Positions 50,837 to 60,888 of a DNA stretch of 64,000 bases are shown here, one piece after another (the first letter of the stretch is position 1; the number at the start of each line of letters is the position of its first letter). Source of the DNA: Metabacillus kandeliae (GTDB lineage: Bacteria; Bacillota; Bacilli; Bacillales; Bacillaceae); contig NZ_JAJOZE010000001.1 of NCBI RefSeq assembly GCF_021166585.1, positions 1,010,062 through 1,074,061 of the forward strand. Reading direction: 5' to 3'. The position numbers and the translations under genes were made by a program. The notes beneath the pieces are model-generated. The model was given only the letters and a program-made list of their open reading frames with translations, did not search any database and was not told where the DNA came from.

Positions 50837-52837
50837 TTAGTTGATTAAGGCTTTCAGGCGCGCTGCCACATTTTCCTTTGTAAAGCCGAATTCCTGCATA
50901 ATTTTCTCTCCAGGAGCAGATGCGCCGAAATGATTAATTCCAAGAACGTCTCCTTCATCTCCGGTGTATCTTTCCCAGCCAAATGGAGAGGCAACTTCAA
51001 TAGCAAGACGTTTCTTAACATCCTTCGGAAGAACAGACTGCTTGTATTCATCAGACTGCTGTTCAAATCGATCCCAGGATGGCATGCTCACGACAGCTGT
51101 GTCAATGCCGTCCTTCAGCAGTTCTTTTTGGGCTTCAATCGCAAGCCCGACTTCTGATCCTGAGGCAAGGAGCAATGCGTCAGCTGTTTCCTTTTGAGAT
51201 GGTGAAATCGTATATGCCCCTTTTTCGACTCCTTCAAAAGCAAGATCACCGCTTTTTTCGAAAGTCGGCAGGTTTTGCCTTGAAAGCACAAGAGCTGTTG
51301 GTACAGATTTCGAGCGCATCGCCATCACCCAGGCTGCTGCTGTTTCATTGCCGTCGCCAGGGCGGATGACAGAAAGGTTCGGCATCGCCCTTAATGATGG
51401 AAGCTGCTCAATCGGCTCATGCGTCGGTCCGTCCTCTCCGACTGCAATGCTGTCATGTGTGAAGACATATGTTACAGGCAAGCCCATCAATGCAGCAAGC
51501 CTTATGGATGGACGCAGATAATCGGAAAATACAAAGAATGTACCGCCGAATACTTTTAAGCCGCCATGAAGCGCCATTCCATTCAGCGCTGCTCCCATAG
51601 CAAATTCCCTGACGCCGAACCAGATATTGCGCCCGCTGTAATCTTCTGCAGTGAAGTCTCCTTCATCTTTAATGGTTGTTTTATTGGACCCGGCAAGGTC
51701 AGCTGCGCCGCCAAAGAAAAACGGCACTTTTTTAGCGATGGCGTTAATGGCTTCTCCTGAGGAAGCCCGTGATGCAAGCGATTTTCCTGCTTCATACTCA
51801 GGCAATTCGCTGTCCCATCCTTCTGGAAGCTCACCCTTAATAGCCATTTTCAGCTGGTTCGCAAGCTCTGGATGCTCGCTTTCATACTTCTTAAAGAGCT
51901 CGTTCCACTCCTGCTCTTTCTTTTCTCCTTTTTCTGCAACTGTTTCGCGGAAATGAGAATATACTTCCTCAGGGACATAAAAATCTTCTTCAAATGTCCA
52001 TTTATAAGCTTCTTTTGTAAGCTTCAGTTCGTCGCTTCCAAGCGGTGCTCCATGCACGCCATGATTGCCGGCTTTATTAGGGGAACCGAAGCCGATAATG
52101 GTTTTTACTTCAATGAGTGTCGGCTGAGAAGTATTTTTCTTCGCTTCTTCGATGGCAGCAGAGATGGCTCCCAGGTCATTTCCGTCTTCCACCCTGATAA
52201 CCTGCCAGTTCAGCGCCTCATATCTCGCCTGGACGTTTTCGCTTTGGGACTGATCAAGATCGCCGTCAAGCGAAATATCATTAGAGTCAAACAAAACAAT
52301 CAGTTTTCCAAGCTTTAAATGGCCTGCGAGTGAAGATGCTTCATTTGATACGCCTTCCATCAAGTCACCATCACCGCAAATAGCAAAGGTGTAATGATCC
52401 ACTACATCAAAATCGTTTTTATTATATGTACTCGCCAAGTGCCTCTCAGCCATTGCCATACCGACTGCCATGGCAACGCCCTGTCCGAGCGGACCTGTTG
52501 TGGCGTCAACTCCAGGAGTATGCCTGAACTCAGGATGCCCAGGTGTTTTGGAATTCCACTGGCGGAAGCTCTTAATATCATCCATACTGACTTCATAGCC
52601 GCTTAAATGGAGCAGGCTGTATAACAAGATAGAACCATGCCCTGCAGATAGAACAAACCGGTCACGGTTAAACCAATCCGGGTTTTTAGGATTGTGATTC
52701 ATGTAATTTGTCCAAAGCTCATAAGCCATTGGTGCAGATCCCATCGGCATACCAGGATGCCCGGAATTAGCTTTTTCCACTGCATCAATAGATAAAGTTC
52801 GAATTGTTGCGATACTCAGATCCTCAATTTTTTGCAT
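50837..52837 (-). CDS. tkt: Transketolase
   Basis: Pentose-phosphate-pathway enzyme of 666 residues moving two-carbon units with thiamine diphosphate. The cofactor motif is [33 protein letters not shown] (quoted only in outline; GDGDL at about residue 155). The middle domain has [19 protein letters not shown] with the catalytic Glu, and [15 protein letters not shown] is typical. ATG 52837 has GGAAGG 8 nt upstream; the GTG before it is less likely. Place between sirA and ynzC as in B. subtilis. Confidence 0.96.
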   Translation of the reverse strand: MQKIEDLSIATIRTLSIDAVEKANSGHPGMPMGSAPMAYELWTNYMNHNPKNPDWFNRDRFVLSAGHGSILLYSLLHLSGYEVSMDDIKSFRQWNSKTPGHPEFRHTPGVDATTGPLGQGVAMAVGMAMAERHLASTYNKNDFDVVDHYTFAICGDGDLMEGVSNEASSLAGHLKLGKLIVLFDSNDISLDGDLDQSQSENVQARYEALNWQVIRVEDGNDLGAISAAIEEAKKNTSQPTLIEVKTIIGFGSPNKAGNHGVHGAPLGSDELKLTKEAYKWTFEEDFYVPEEVYSHFRETVAEKGEKKEQEWNELFKKYESEHPELANQLKMAIKGELPEGWDSELPEYEAGKSLASRASSGEAINAIAKKVPFFFGGAADLAGSNKTTIKDEGDFTAEDYSGRNIWFGVREFAMGAALNGMALHGGLKVFGGTFFVFSDYLRPSIRLAALMGLPVTYVFTHDSIAVGEDGPTHEPIEQLPSLRAMPNLSVIRPGDGNETAAAWVMAMRSKSVPTALVLSRQNLPTFEKSGDLAFEGVEKGAYTISPSQKETADALLLASGSEVGLAIEAQKELLKDGIDTAVVSMPSWDRFEQQSDEYKQSVLPKDVKKRLAIEVASPFGWERYTGDEGDVLGINHFGASAPGEKIMQEFGFTKENVAARLKALIN

Positions 52838-53079
52838 CACAAAAACCTTCCTTTCATATCTTAAAATGCTTACTCTTCTATCATATCTGCTCTGCTTAGG
52901 TTGTACAACTTATACAATTTCTTACCCGAAATCATCTTGTTGTATCATCTGCTCACAAGGCGCAGGAAATACATCGTTTTAAACAAACAGCTAAAACAGG
53001 GCCATATTTGGCATACCACTCTTGTAGCTTCTTTAAGCATTTATTTGAATAGTGCTGCACTTGGCTTAGCGCCATAAAA

Positions 53080-53107
53080 AAAGAAACACCCTAGTGAGTG
53101 TTTCTTT
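53080..53107 (-). terminator. Terminator of ynzC
   Basis: AAAGAAACAC-cctagtga-GTGTTTCTTT, after the ynzC stop region on the minus strand. Confidence 0.75.
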
Positions 53108-53333
53108 AATGGAGATTTTTCTTTTCTCTTTTCAGCTTTTCCGGTGTAACATCGTTTCCTTCCGGATCTATGACAGTAACATTTTTAAGCGTGTTTTTCA
53201 TGGATCCTCTGAAAGCTTTAAGGTATTCTTCGCGAAGCTTTTTTTGCTCTGCCTTTTCAGCTTCTGTCAGACCTTCTGACTTTGATTTTTTAGCCAGCAG
53301 GTTAATTCTGTTTACTTTATCTTGTGAAAGCAT
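53106..53333 (-). CDS. ynzC: DUF896 (UPF0291) protein YnzC
   Basis: A 75-residue helical protein. [20 protein letters not shown] and [20 protein letters not shown] are the hallmark helices of the DUF896 family. In B. subtilis ynzC is the third gene of the yneA-yneB-ynzC SOS operon, and here it follows yneB by 76 bp, without a terminator seen between. AAAGGAGATTTG is the ribosome binding site. Confidence 0.92.
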   Translation of the reverse strand: MLSQDKVNRINLLAKKSKSEGLTEAEKAEQKKLREEYLKAFRGSMKNTLKNVTVIDPEGNDVTPEKLKREKKNLH

Positions 53334-53409
53334 ATCAAATCTCCTTTAAATCCTTCGGTATTGCCATCTTACAAAAAACTGTGTAAAATGGCAAACCATG
53401 CGTTTTACT

Positions 53410-54398
<989 letters not shown>

Positions 54399-54414
54399 CT
54401 TTTTTCCCCCATTC

Positions 54415-54472
54415 AGAATGTTTGTTCGCATTTTATGTTTTTAGTATAATGCGAACAAATATTCTATGTCAA
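54415..54472 (-). promoter_or_regulatory. yneA promoter with two LexA boxes
   Basis: On the minus strand TTGACA (54472-54467) and TTATAC/TATACT (about 54449-54443) form a promoter. Box one, CGAAC-AAAT-ATTCT at 54452-54465, lies in the spacer. Box two, AGAAT-GTTT-GTTCG at 54415-54428, lies downstream. Both match CGAAC-N4-GTTCG in most positions. Confidence 0.85.
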
Positions 54473-54482
54473 TCTCTTTTTT

Positions 54483-54522
54483 CGAACTTATGTTTGTATT
54501 TACAGGAAAAACATGCTATAAT
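54483..54522 (+). promoter_or_regulatory. lexA promoter with LexA box
   Basis: -35 TTGTAT at 54494-54499, 17-bp spacer, -10 TATAAT at 54517-54522. LexA box CGAAC-TTAT-GTTTG at 54483-54496 overlaps the -35, which gives autorepression. Confidence 0.87.
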
Positions 54523-54556
54523 CAGCATTAATTACTTGAGACGAGAGGTGTAAGGG

Positions 54557-55183
54557 ATGACGACGAAACTGTCCAGAAGACAGCAGGATATACTGGAGTT
54601 CATCAAAACTGAAGTTAAGAAAAAAGGCTATCCGCCTTCCGTAAGAGAGATTGGCGAAGCAGTGGGCCTTGCATCCAGTTCAACCGTTCACGGACATCTT
54701 TCCCGCCTTGAAAGCAAAGGCCTCATCAGAAGGGATCCGACAAAGCCGCGGGCTATCGAAATACTTGAGGAAGAATCGGTTTATCAGATTCCAAAGAGCA
54801 CGGTCATTAATGTACCTGTAATAGGTAAAGTAACAGCCGGCGTTCCAATCACAGCCGTTGAGAACATTGAAGAATACTTTCCCATCCCTGACCGTTTTGT
54901 AGCCCCTGATGAGCATGTTTTTATGCTTGAAATAATGGGAGACAGTATGATTGAAGCAGGAATTCTCAACAGGGACCTTGTGCTTGTCCGCCAGCAGCAG
55001 ACAGCAAACAACGGAGATATTGTGGTGGCTATGACAGAGGAAGACGAGGCAACAGTCAAAAGGTTCTTCAAAGAAAAAGACTATATCCGCCTGCAGCCGG
55101 AAAACTCAACAATGGAGCCCATTATTTTAAGAAATGTTTCAATACTTGGAAAAGTAATCGGCGTCTACCGCACTGTACATTAA
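54557..55183 (+). CDS. lexA: LexA (DinR) SOS repressor
   Basis: A 208-residue repressor. Winged-helix DNA-binding domain at residues 1-65 ([20 protein letters not shown]). The RecA-stimulated self-cleavage site is Ala94-Gly95 in [11 protein letters not shown], with catalytic Ser130 in [10 protein letters not shown] and Lys168 in EATVKRFF. It controls itself, yneA-yneB-ynzC, parEC, and probably the LAGLIDADG gene at 23.6 kb. A terminator follows directly. Confidence 0.97.
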   Translation: MTTKLSRRQQDILEFIKTEVKKKGYPPSVREIGEAVGLASSSTVHGHLSRLESKGLIRRDPTKPRAIEILEEESVYQIPKSTVINVPVIGKVTAGVPITAVENIEEYFPIPDRFVAPDEHVFMLEIMGDSMIEAGILNRDLVLVRQQQTANNGDIVVAMTEEDEATVKRFFKEKDYIRLQPENSTMEPIILRNVSILGKVIGVYRTVH

Positions 55184-55214
55184 AACTTGTCCGGCTTTTG
55201 GACAAGTTTTTTCT
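55182..55214 (+). terminator. Terminator of lexA
   Basis: AAAACTTGTCC-ggctttt-GGACAAGTTTT with a T-run. Confidence 0.88.
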
Positions 55215-55286
55215 TGTTGAGGGACTTCACTTTTCAAATTAAGGAGCAGGCAGCATCAGGTTCCTTGCATTTCAATACAGGATGGT

Positions 55287-55337
55287 GAAACAGCAAAAGA
55301 AGCGTGACGGGTGCCGTCACGCTTCTTTTGCTGTTTC
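55287..55337. terminator. Very long perfect hairpin, terminator of the DUF1801 gene
   Basis: A 24-bp arm beginning GAAACAGCAAAAGAAGCGTG pairs perfectly with its complement across a 3-nt loop (GTG). It lies behind the DUF1801 gene and points both ways. Confidence 0.8.
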
Positions 55338-55349
55338 ATTCTTTTTCAT

Positions 55350-55688
55350 TTAAAGAGAACTGGAGGCCTCTTTCAAGAGCTCTGAAAGCAGCTTGTAATC
55401 AGGAGAGTCGCCTTCTTTAATCTTTAGCCATTTTCGCTCTTCTGGGCCTTGAAATCCATTTGGCACTTTCATTCCGCTGGTGTTCATAATCATAAATGCA
55501 ATGGCATCTTTAGAAGGGGAAATAACTGCGGCATAATGCCCGTTTTTTAAGAAATGCGGCTTTTTATATTGAATTCTTTCTTCAGCCTCAGGAATGCATT
55601 CATGCACCATCTGCCGCAGCTGATTTGACACATCGGCTTTCCAGGATGGATCCATTTTTTCAATAAACGCAGTAACTTCATGATTCAT
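55350..55688 (-). CDS. DUF1801-family protein
   Basis: A 112-residue protein with the DUF1801/YdhG layout: PEAEERIQYKKPHFLKNGHYAAVISPSKDAIAFMI, quoted here for its Y-K-x-P and the following beta strands around residues 36-70. Such proteins include an iron chaperone-like group, but function is not established. AAGGGGAAACTTC is the ribosome binding site. The gene sits outside the conserved yne cluster. Confidence 0.78.
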   Translation of the reverse strand: MNHEVTAFIEKMDPSWKADVSNQLRQMVHECIPEAEERIQYKKPHFLKNGHYAAVISPSKDAIAFMIMNTSGMKVPNGFQGPEERKWLKIKEGDSPDYKLLSELLKEASSSL

Positions 55689-55831
55689 TGAAGTTTCCCC
55701 TTTTTTATAAATTTTTTTATAGCATCAGAAAAATGTATTTATTTGGATATTCACTTTTAATATACCATTCTTGTAGATTAAGTAAAATATTTTCCTGCGC
55801 TTGTTTTCGGTTAAATGGTTAATAATTTATC

Positions 55832-56680
55832 TTACTTACCTTCATTAATAGCAGAGATCCTCATAGAAAACTCTTTAAAACTCATTTGTCCTAAGGCAAA
55901 CTTTGTACTTTGAACAAATATACGTTCATTTTTCGTTAGTTCTCGGTCAGCTGTCTTCTCAATCCAGTCAGTTTCTATCTCTAGACTATCTAAAACATGC
56001 TTTTGTTTTGAAAAAGCTTCATAGTATCTTAATCCAAATTTCCTTTGAGAGATGCTGTCAATATGAATGCCATCTGGATTTGCTGTTAAGCCTTTTGCCG
56101 TTACAAAATAGCAATTTTTTTCGGAATGAGCAACCTTAGAAAGTATTTCGTTTATTTGTTTATATTCTGCTGCACTTTTTCCAAATCCGGCCTTTCCAAG
56201 AAAATGTCCCAATTCACCGATCATAATCGGGATATCTGGTTCATTTAATTCCTCTCTTAAATGCTTAAACAGTGAAAGTAATTTTTCCTCATACGTCTTA
56301 TACCGTTCTCCGTAACTGTCGCTCTCTCCTTGATGCCACAAAATCCCCGCTATTTCACTTGTTTCCATCGCGAATTTCGCCTCTGAAATTGCATGTCTTG
56401 TTAATATTCCATCGTTTCCCCATTCATCAATAGAGCTCCCTCCCTCGGCACAGGGAATAATTCCGATGGAATCTCCCGGATGATCGTCTGTCCAAGCCTG
56501 AGCAAAAGAGGCTGCCGGCCCAACTCCGGATATATGACGATCAAAATTCAGCGGCTCTGCCATCATTTGCCAACGGCCGTTTCGCAGCATTTTAATGTGT
56601 TCATTATAAATAGGAGATACATCCTCAATAAATCCTCTTCCTGCCATGTTTGACTGTCCGATTAATAATATGGATTTCAT
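55832..56680 (-). CDS. SGNH-type carbohydrate acetylesterase (sialate O-acetylesterase domain)
   Basis: A 282-residue esterase, cytosolic since no signal peptide is seen. The SASA/CE6 motifs are visible: LIGQSNMAGRG with the nucleophile Ser, CAEGGSSIDEW, LWHQGESDS and DGIHIDSISQR with the Asp-x-x-His pair. It should take acetyl groups off sugars such as sialic acid or xylan pieces. AAGAGGTTTTT is the ribosome binding site. Confidence 0.82.
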   Translation of the reverse strand: MKSILLIGQSNMAGRGFIEDVSPIYNEHIKMLRNGRWQMMAEPLNFDRHISGVGPAASFAQAWTDDHPGDSIGIIPCAEGGSSIDEWGNDGILTRHAISEAKFAMETSEIAGILWHQGESDSYGERYKTYEEKLLSLFKHLREELNEPDIPIMIGELGHFLGKAGFGKSAAEYKQINEILSKVAHSEKNCYFVTAKGLTANPDGIHIDSISQRKFGLRYYEAFSKQKHVLDSLEIETDWIEKTADRELTKNERIFVQSTKFALGQMSFKEFSMRISAINEGK

Positions 56681-56732
56681 AATAAAAACCTCTTCCTTTG
56701 TTTAAAGGGCTAATTAGAGTAAATACGATAAA

Positions 56733-56761
56733 AACATAGATTATTTAAACTATTATGTCAA
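56733..56761 (-). promoter_or_regulatory. Promoter of the carbohydrate esterase gene
   Basis: On the minus strand TTGACA (56761-56756) and TATGTT (56738-56733) are 17 bp apart, about 50 bp before the start codon. Nothing else is seen in 56762-56999 but AT-rich sequence. Confidence 0.6.
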
Positions 56762-56999
56762 GTTGATTTTTACTTTATTCATAGCCAGATAGTTTGATAA
56801 TGCAGAAAAAATAAGAATCCATAAATGATATCTTGCGTGTATTAAATGTAACTAATTCTACGTGACATGTGAGCTTTTTTTGATTCCACATCCCTTGGAT
56901 AAACAGCTTCGAATCATTATTTTCATTCTATGTATTGGATCATACACTTTGTTTTCATACAAAACTACAGATTCCAGTAAGCCTGCCTGCAACTAATAA

Positions 57000-57028
57000 A
57001 AAAGCACAGAACGAGTCTGTGCTTTTCA
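57000..57028 (-). terminator. Terminator of the neutral protease gene
   Basis: AAAAGCACAGA-acgag-TCTGTGCTTTT, just after the protease stop. Confidence 0.85.
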
Positions 57029-57035
57029 TAAGATC

Positions 57036-58820
57036 TTATTGCACGCCTACTGCTGTATAAGCAGCTTCAACTGCTTTTACTTCTGCGGAGGAAACGCCTT
57101 TGATGTCCGGGTAAAGATCACGTGCAGCCTGGATGGCGGCTTGGCGCATCTGACTGAAGTCGGAGCTGGCATTCAGGTAGGTGGTAATTGTTCGGTAGAA
57201 AATCTTTTGTGCTTTGTCTTTGCCGATTCCCGTCACAGTCACGCCATAATGGGTGCCGCCGTTTGTAATCAGGTAAGCCGCTTTGTTATTAATGCTGCTG
57301 TTAATGTGTACGCCACCATGATCTAGGGTTCCAAGGTAGCGTTTATCATAATGATCCGGATAGCGGCCGTCTTCTGTATACCCTCCGAGCCTTATTGAAG
57401 CAGGATCGCTCAGTGAGCGCAGTCCGTCTCCCGGTTTATTTGGTGTCCAGATGTCCTCTCCCATCAGCCATAGATCATCTCCTGATTTGTTCTCAATAAA
57501 TGATCCCATGATATCAGCGAGAGATTCGTTTAGTGCACCTGGTTCATTTTCGTAAACAAGGTTGGCTGTTTTCTCTATCACTCCATGCGTCATTTCATGC
57601 CCAATCACATCAAGGCCGCCCGAAAGGGAAATCATCTGATTGCCATCACCATCTCCGTACAGCATCTGCTTTCCATTCCAAGCCGCATTATTCCACTTGT
57701 CTCCGATATGTACGGTAGATACAAGCTGCATTCCATTTCCGTCAAGCGAGTTGCGCTGGAATGTCTTCTTGTAGTAATCGTACACTTTGCCAGCGTTCAC
57801 ATGGGCGGAAACCGCTGCCGGATCATAGAAAAAGTTTTTCATGCTTGTCACTTCATATCCTGTAAAGCCAAAAAGGGCAGAAAGCAGAATAAACGGCGTC
57901 TCTCCCAGGCGGATGGCATCAAAGGTGTGCATCCCCTTGCCCCGCGTACCATCATACAAATAGTAGGTTCCATCTGCAGGATCTTTTACAGCCTGCAGCG
58001 ATTGAAGATTGCCGAAAATATCCATTCCCCGCGCTGCAGCAGGCTCTGTGATTGGAGGCATTTTCTTTACGGATGTTTGCGCAGCAGGACCCGCAGCGGG
58101 CACCGGATTTTTATCGCTAAAATCAAATGCTGTATCATGAATGGTATTGAAGCTCTTGATGATATTGCCTGTTTTAGCATCAACAAAATAATGCCAATAT
58201 CCAGGTGCCGGCATGGTTGTGGACGCCTTAACATAATATACAAGGCTGTTGTTATCATTCGGATCGATTATCAGCTCAGATTTAATGCCATCATAATCCT
58301 CGACCTTTCCAATCTTTTCCTCAATACTTCCTTTTACTTTATCCACTGCCTCATCACTTGAGATGGCTGCATCCGTATTGACAATTTCAAGAGAGGCTTC
58401 ATTGGCGATGGTGCCAAAGTAAGCTTTCACATTGTTGCTGTTATCCAGCGCAATGGTTTGTTCCGCTCCATAGACTGAGACCCCATTCACCTGCTGCTTT
58501 GTTTTTACAATAGTGGTATTTGTACTCGCATCACTTTTCTGGCTGATGATTTTAAAATGAGCCTTTGTATCGTTAGCAGAAACTTTCCCTTTACTTTTCG
58601 GCTGAAGAATTTTGGACTGCAGAAAAGCATAGACAGCATCTTCCCTTGATAATCCGTTTGGCGAATTCCAGGTTTGTGTTATAGACATCGGTTTAGCCAG
58701 CGTGTTTTTTACCTGAGTTTGGGCAGAAACCAATCCGGTCCCCAAGGCCATACTGCTCAATACGATTGTTGCTGCCAATACAGCAGGAAGCTTCTTTTTC
58801 TTCTGATTCTTCCTTCTCAC
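57036..58820 (-). CDS. Neutral protease (bacillolysin), M4 thermolysin family
   Basis: Secreted zinc metalloprotease of about 594 residues as preproprotein. A basic start and the helix LPAVLAATIVLSSMALGTGL form the signal, followed by an FTP/PepSY propeptide to about residue 270. The mature part has the zinc motif DVIGHEMTHGVIEKTANL, the third ligand in GALNESLADIMGSF, and HINSSINNKAAYLI with the catalytic His region. GTG 58820 lies 8 nt after GAGGGG, while the ATG codons at 58829 and 58826 lie inside or next to that site. Divergent from the DUF4047-sipW-calY operon. Confidence 0.92.
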   Translation of the reverse strand: MRRKNQKKKKLPAVLAATIVLSSMALGTGLVSAQTQVKNTLAKPMSITQTWNSPNGLSREDAVYAFLQSKILQPKSKGKVSANDTKAHFKIISQKSDASTNTTIVKTKQQVNGVSVYGAEQTIALDNSNNVKAYFGTIANEASLEIVNTDAAISSDEAVDKVKGSIEEKIGKVEDYDGIKSELIIDPNDNNSLVYYVKASTTMPAPGYWHYFVDAKTGNIIKSFNTIHDTAFDFSDKNPVPAAGPAAQTSVKKMPPITEPAAARGMDIFGNLQSLQAVKDPADGTYYLYDGTRGKGMHTFDAIRLGETPFILLSALFGFTGYEVTSMKNFFYDPAAVSAHVNAGKVYDYYKKTFQRNSLDGNGMQLVSTVHIGDKWNNAAWNGKQMLYGDGDGNQMISLSGGLDVIGHEMTHGVIEKTANLVYENEPGALNESLADIMGSFIENKSGDDLWLMGEDIWTPNKPGDGLRSLSDPASIRLGGYTEDGRYPDHYDKRYLGTLDHGGVHINSSINNKAAYLITNGGTHYGVTVTGIGKDKAQKIFYRTITTYLNASSDFSQMRQAAIQAARDLYPDIKGVSSAEVKAVEAAYTAVGVQ

Positions 58821-58930
58821 TTGCATCACCCCTCAATTAATTTGTAAATCACCTCCAATTATTGTGAGTTCCGTCTACATTGGTCAATTGGGTTATTCAA
58901 AGTCAGTGCGGACAAGTTCCTGCTTACTGC

Positions 58931-58937
58931 TTCGACA
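58931..58937. promoter_or_regulatory. Spo0A box 1 between protease and matrix operon
   Basis: TTCGACA is the exact complement of the Spo0A box TGTCGAA. It lies 110 bp from the protease start and 110 bp from the DUF4047 start. Confidence 0.55.
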
Positions 58938-58971
58938 TGTCTACTCATGATTCTACTCCCATTCGACAATG

Positions 58972-58978
58972 AAATAAC
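58972..58978. promoter_or_regulatory. Spo0A box 2 between protease and matrix operon
   Basis: A second exact TTCGACA in the same orientation, 41 bp from the first (about four helix turns). Confidence 0.55.
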
Positions 58979-59047
58979 CCGATATACTTACCAGTTTCCG
59001 TCTTATACGATGTTATCAACAAAGCAGACAAAGGAACTGAATGTCGC

Positions 59048-59590
59048 ATGAAAAGACCACTTTCCACTCATCCAGTGTTTACAAGCCTGTTGCTTCTATT
59101 TTTATATACAGCGTTTCATAGCATTGGTGAGACAAAGGCCGCCTATTCAAGCCAGAACGATCAAGTCATGGCCGTCACGGCTGCTGTCGTCTTTCCCTCT
59201 ACCATTCATAAGTTGAGGGATGAAGCTTCTAAGAACGCTGACGCCATCCAAAGTCTAACTCAAACACACTTGGAACTACTGTCTGCTGGTGATCTGCTCG
59301 CGTTAAGAAAAGGGCTAATCTTCGAGACAGAGCATTTGCAGACTATTCAGCAAGAAATCAACAGCTATGAGCGAAAAACAGAAGATAGTAAGCGCAAGGA
59401 AGAATACCGTTTCGTTATAGAAGGATCTGCTGTTCTAAACAAGTTGGTTGATAAGAGCAAGGCGCCCTCTTTTCTAAGCCGCCTCAATCTAGCCCTCATT
59501 GACACACAGCAGCAGGGAAAGGAAAAAGCACAAGGAAAACATCCTGATCCAACAAAAAAATTAGAGAACGCAGCTGAAAACAAGCCATAA
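59048..59590 (+). CDS. DUF4047-family exported protein of the sipW-calY operon
   Basis: A 180-residue protein with a signal segment (FTSLLLLFLYTAFHSIGETKA) and a helical, charged body (LTQTHLELLSAGDLLALRKG) that ends in a Lys/Pro/Glu-rich tail. It resembles DUF4047 proteins that precede sipW in Bacillus camelysin operons. By place it takes the position of tapA in the B. subtilis tapA-sipW-tasA operon, so a helper role in fibre formation can be guessed. AAAGGAACTG is the ribosome binding site. Confidence 0.7.
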   Translation: MKRPLSTHPVFTSLLLLFLYTAFHSIGETKAAYSSQNDQVMAVTAAVVFPSTIHKLRDEASKNADAIQSLTQTHLELLSAGDLLALRKGLIFETEHLQTIQQEINSYERKTEDSKRKEEYRFVIEGSAVLNKLVDKSKAPSFLSRLNLALIDTQQQGKEKAQGKHPDPTKKLENAAENKP

Positions 59591-59620
59591 TAAACGGCTA
59601 AAAAACACATGGAGGAGTAT

Positions 59621-60163
59621 ATGAGAAAACATTTGATGATTACCAAGAAAATCATAACAGCCACTACAATGATTCTTTTCTGCGCGCTGGTCTTTACAGT
59701 TCTAATCTCCAAAGCTTCCGGAGAATCACCAGCATTCTTTCATTATCAGCTAAAAGCTGTCCTTTCCGGATCCATGGAGCCGACATTTATGACGGGGTCC
59801 GTCATCCTCATTAAAACGGGAATTAATCCCTCTTCTTTGGATAAAGATCAAATTATTACGTTCCGATCGCAGGATAAAATAATTACCCACAGGATTGCAG
59901 GAATGCAAATAATCAAAGGGAAGACGCTCTATCAGACTAAGGGTGACAATAACGACGCTCCTGACCTGGACTATGTTAGCCCAGAAAACATCTTGGGACT
60001 TTATACAAATCTCACGATACCTTATGCGGGTTATCTTATGAACTACGCCAATTCACGGTTCGGATCAGCTCTTCTGCTAATTCTTCCGGGTCTGCTGCTT
60101 GTTATCTCTTCGGTCCGAACCATCTTTGCAGCTTTTAAAAAACTTGAAATGAAAAATGTCTGA
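59621..60163 (+). CDS. sipW: ER-type signal peptidase I SipW
   Basis: A 180-residue membrane peptidase with an N-terminal and a C-terminal helix. Catalytic Ser51 is in AVLSGSMEPTFMTGSV, and, as in the archaeal/ER type, His90 in KIITHRIAGM replaces Lys. TKGDNNDAPD is the following conserved box. SipW processes TasA/CalY-type matrix proteins. ATG 59621 follows GGAGG by 5 nt. The in-frame ATG at 59609 overlaps it. Confidence 0.92.
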   Translation: MRKHLMITKKIITATTMILFCALVFTVLISKASGESPAFFHYQLKAVLSGSMEPTFMTGSVILIKTGINPSSLDKDQIITFRSQDKIITHRIAGMQIIKGKTLYQTKGDNNDAPDLDYVSPENILGLYTNLTIPYAGYLMNYANSRFGSALLLILPGLLLVISSVRTIFAAFKKLEMKNV

Positions 60164-60241
60164 AACCTGGTTGATCCTATGAGCTGCATGCAGCAAGCCA
60201 TAGATTAATAATAAAGATTGAAGTAAGGGAGGAAATGAAAA

Positions 60242-60847
60242 ATGGGTTTTGCAAAGAATGCTAGTAAGGGTTTTATAATGGCAGCACTTGGATTTTCATT
60301 GATCGGAGGAGGTACATACGCTTATTTTAGCGATAGTGTCAATACACAGAATACGTTCGCTTCCGGTACATTGGATTTATCTGTCGATCCCGAAGCTGTC
60401 GTGAATGCGGACAATCTGAAACCTGGTGATGAGATAAAACGCGAATTCACCCTCGCCAATGATGGGACTCTCGATATTTCAAAAGTGCTGCTTGATACCG
60501 ATTATTCAGTAATTGATGCCAAGCTTAACGGTGCCGCAAACCAGGATGACCTGGCCAAGCATATCAAAGTCACTATTATGTATAACCAGGCCAATGCAAC
60601 TTCGCCAGTAATCGAGACTACCCTGTATGAACTGAAGAGCCAAAAACCCGATCTTACAGCCATTGACGATTACGTAGGGAACGATACTCGCCCTGATGGG
60701 TTAAAGCCTGGTGAAAAAGAGAAAATTATTGCATTGTTTGAATTTGTGGACAATGGACAAGACCAGAATGAGTTCCAAGGAGATTCCTTGAAGGTGAATT
60801 GGAAATTCAATGCGGAACAGATGGCAGGTTCACTCGATTCTAAATAA
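60242..60847 (+). CDS. calY: CalY/TasA-family matrix protein (camelysin, M73)
   Basis: A 201-residue exported protein. The SipW-type signal, KGFIMAALGFSLIGGGTYAYFSDS, is followed by NTFASGTLDLSVDP and LKPGDEIKREFTLANDGTLDISKVLLD, which are typical of CalY/TasA. Such proteins form biofilm fibres, and camelysin is also listed as protease family M73. TAAGGGAGGAAATG is a strong ribosome binding site. Last gene of the operon. Confidence 0.92.
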   Translation: MGFAKNASKGFIMAALGFSLIGGGTYAYFSDSVNTQNTFASGTLDLSVDPEAVVNADNLKPGDEIKREFTLANDGTLDISKVLLDTDYSVIDAKLNGAANQDDLAKHIKVTIMYNQANATSPVIETTLYELKSQKPDLTAIDDYVGNDTRPDGLKPGEKEKIIALFEFVDNGQDQNEFQGDSLKVNWKFNAEQMAGSLDSK

Positions 60848-60852
60848 AGCAT

Positions 60853-60888
60853 GAGGGCTCCGCAGAATCTTGCGGAGCCTTTTTATTT
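60853..60888. terminator. Bidirectional terminator
   Basis: AGGGCTCCGCA-gaatct-TGCGGAGCCTTTTT, between calY (+) and the NprR-like gene (-). Confidence 0.88.

Noticed and set aside
57585-58361. Long plus-strand frame of 258 codons inside the neutral protease
   Set aside because: Antisense shadow of the protease gene; no family resemblance and no ribosome binding site.
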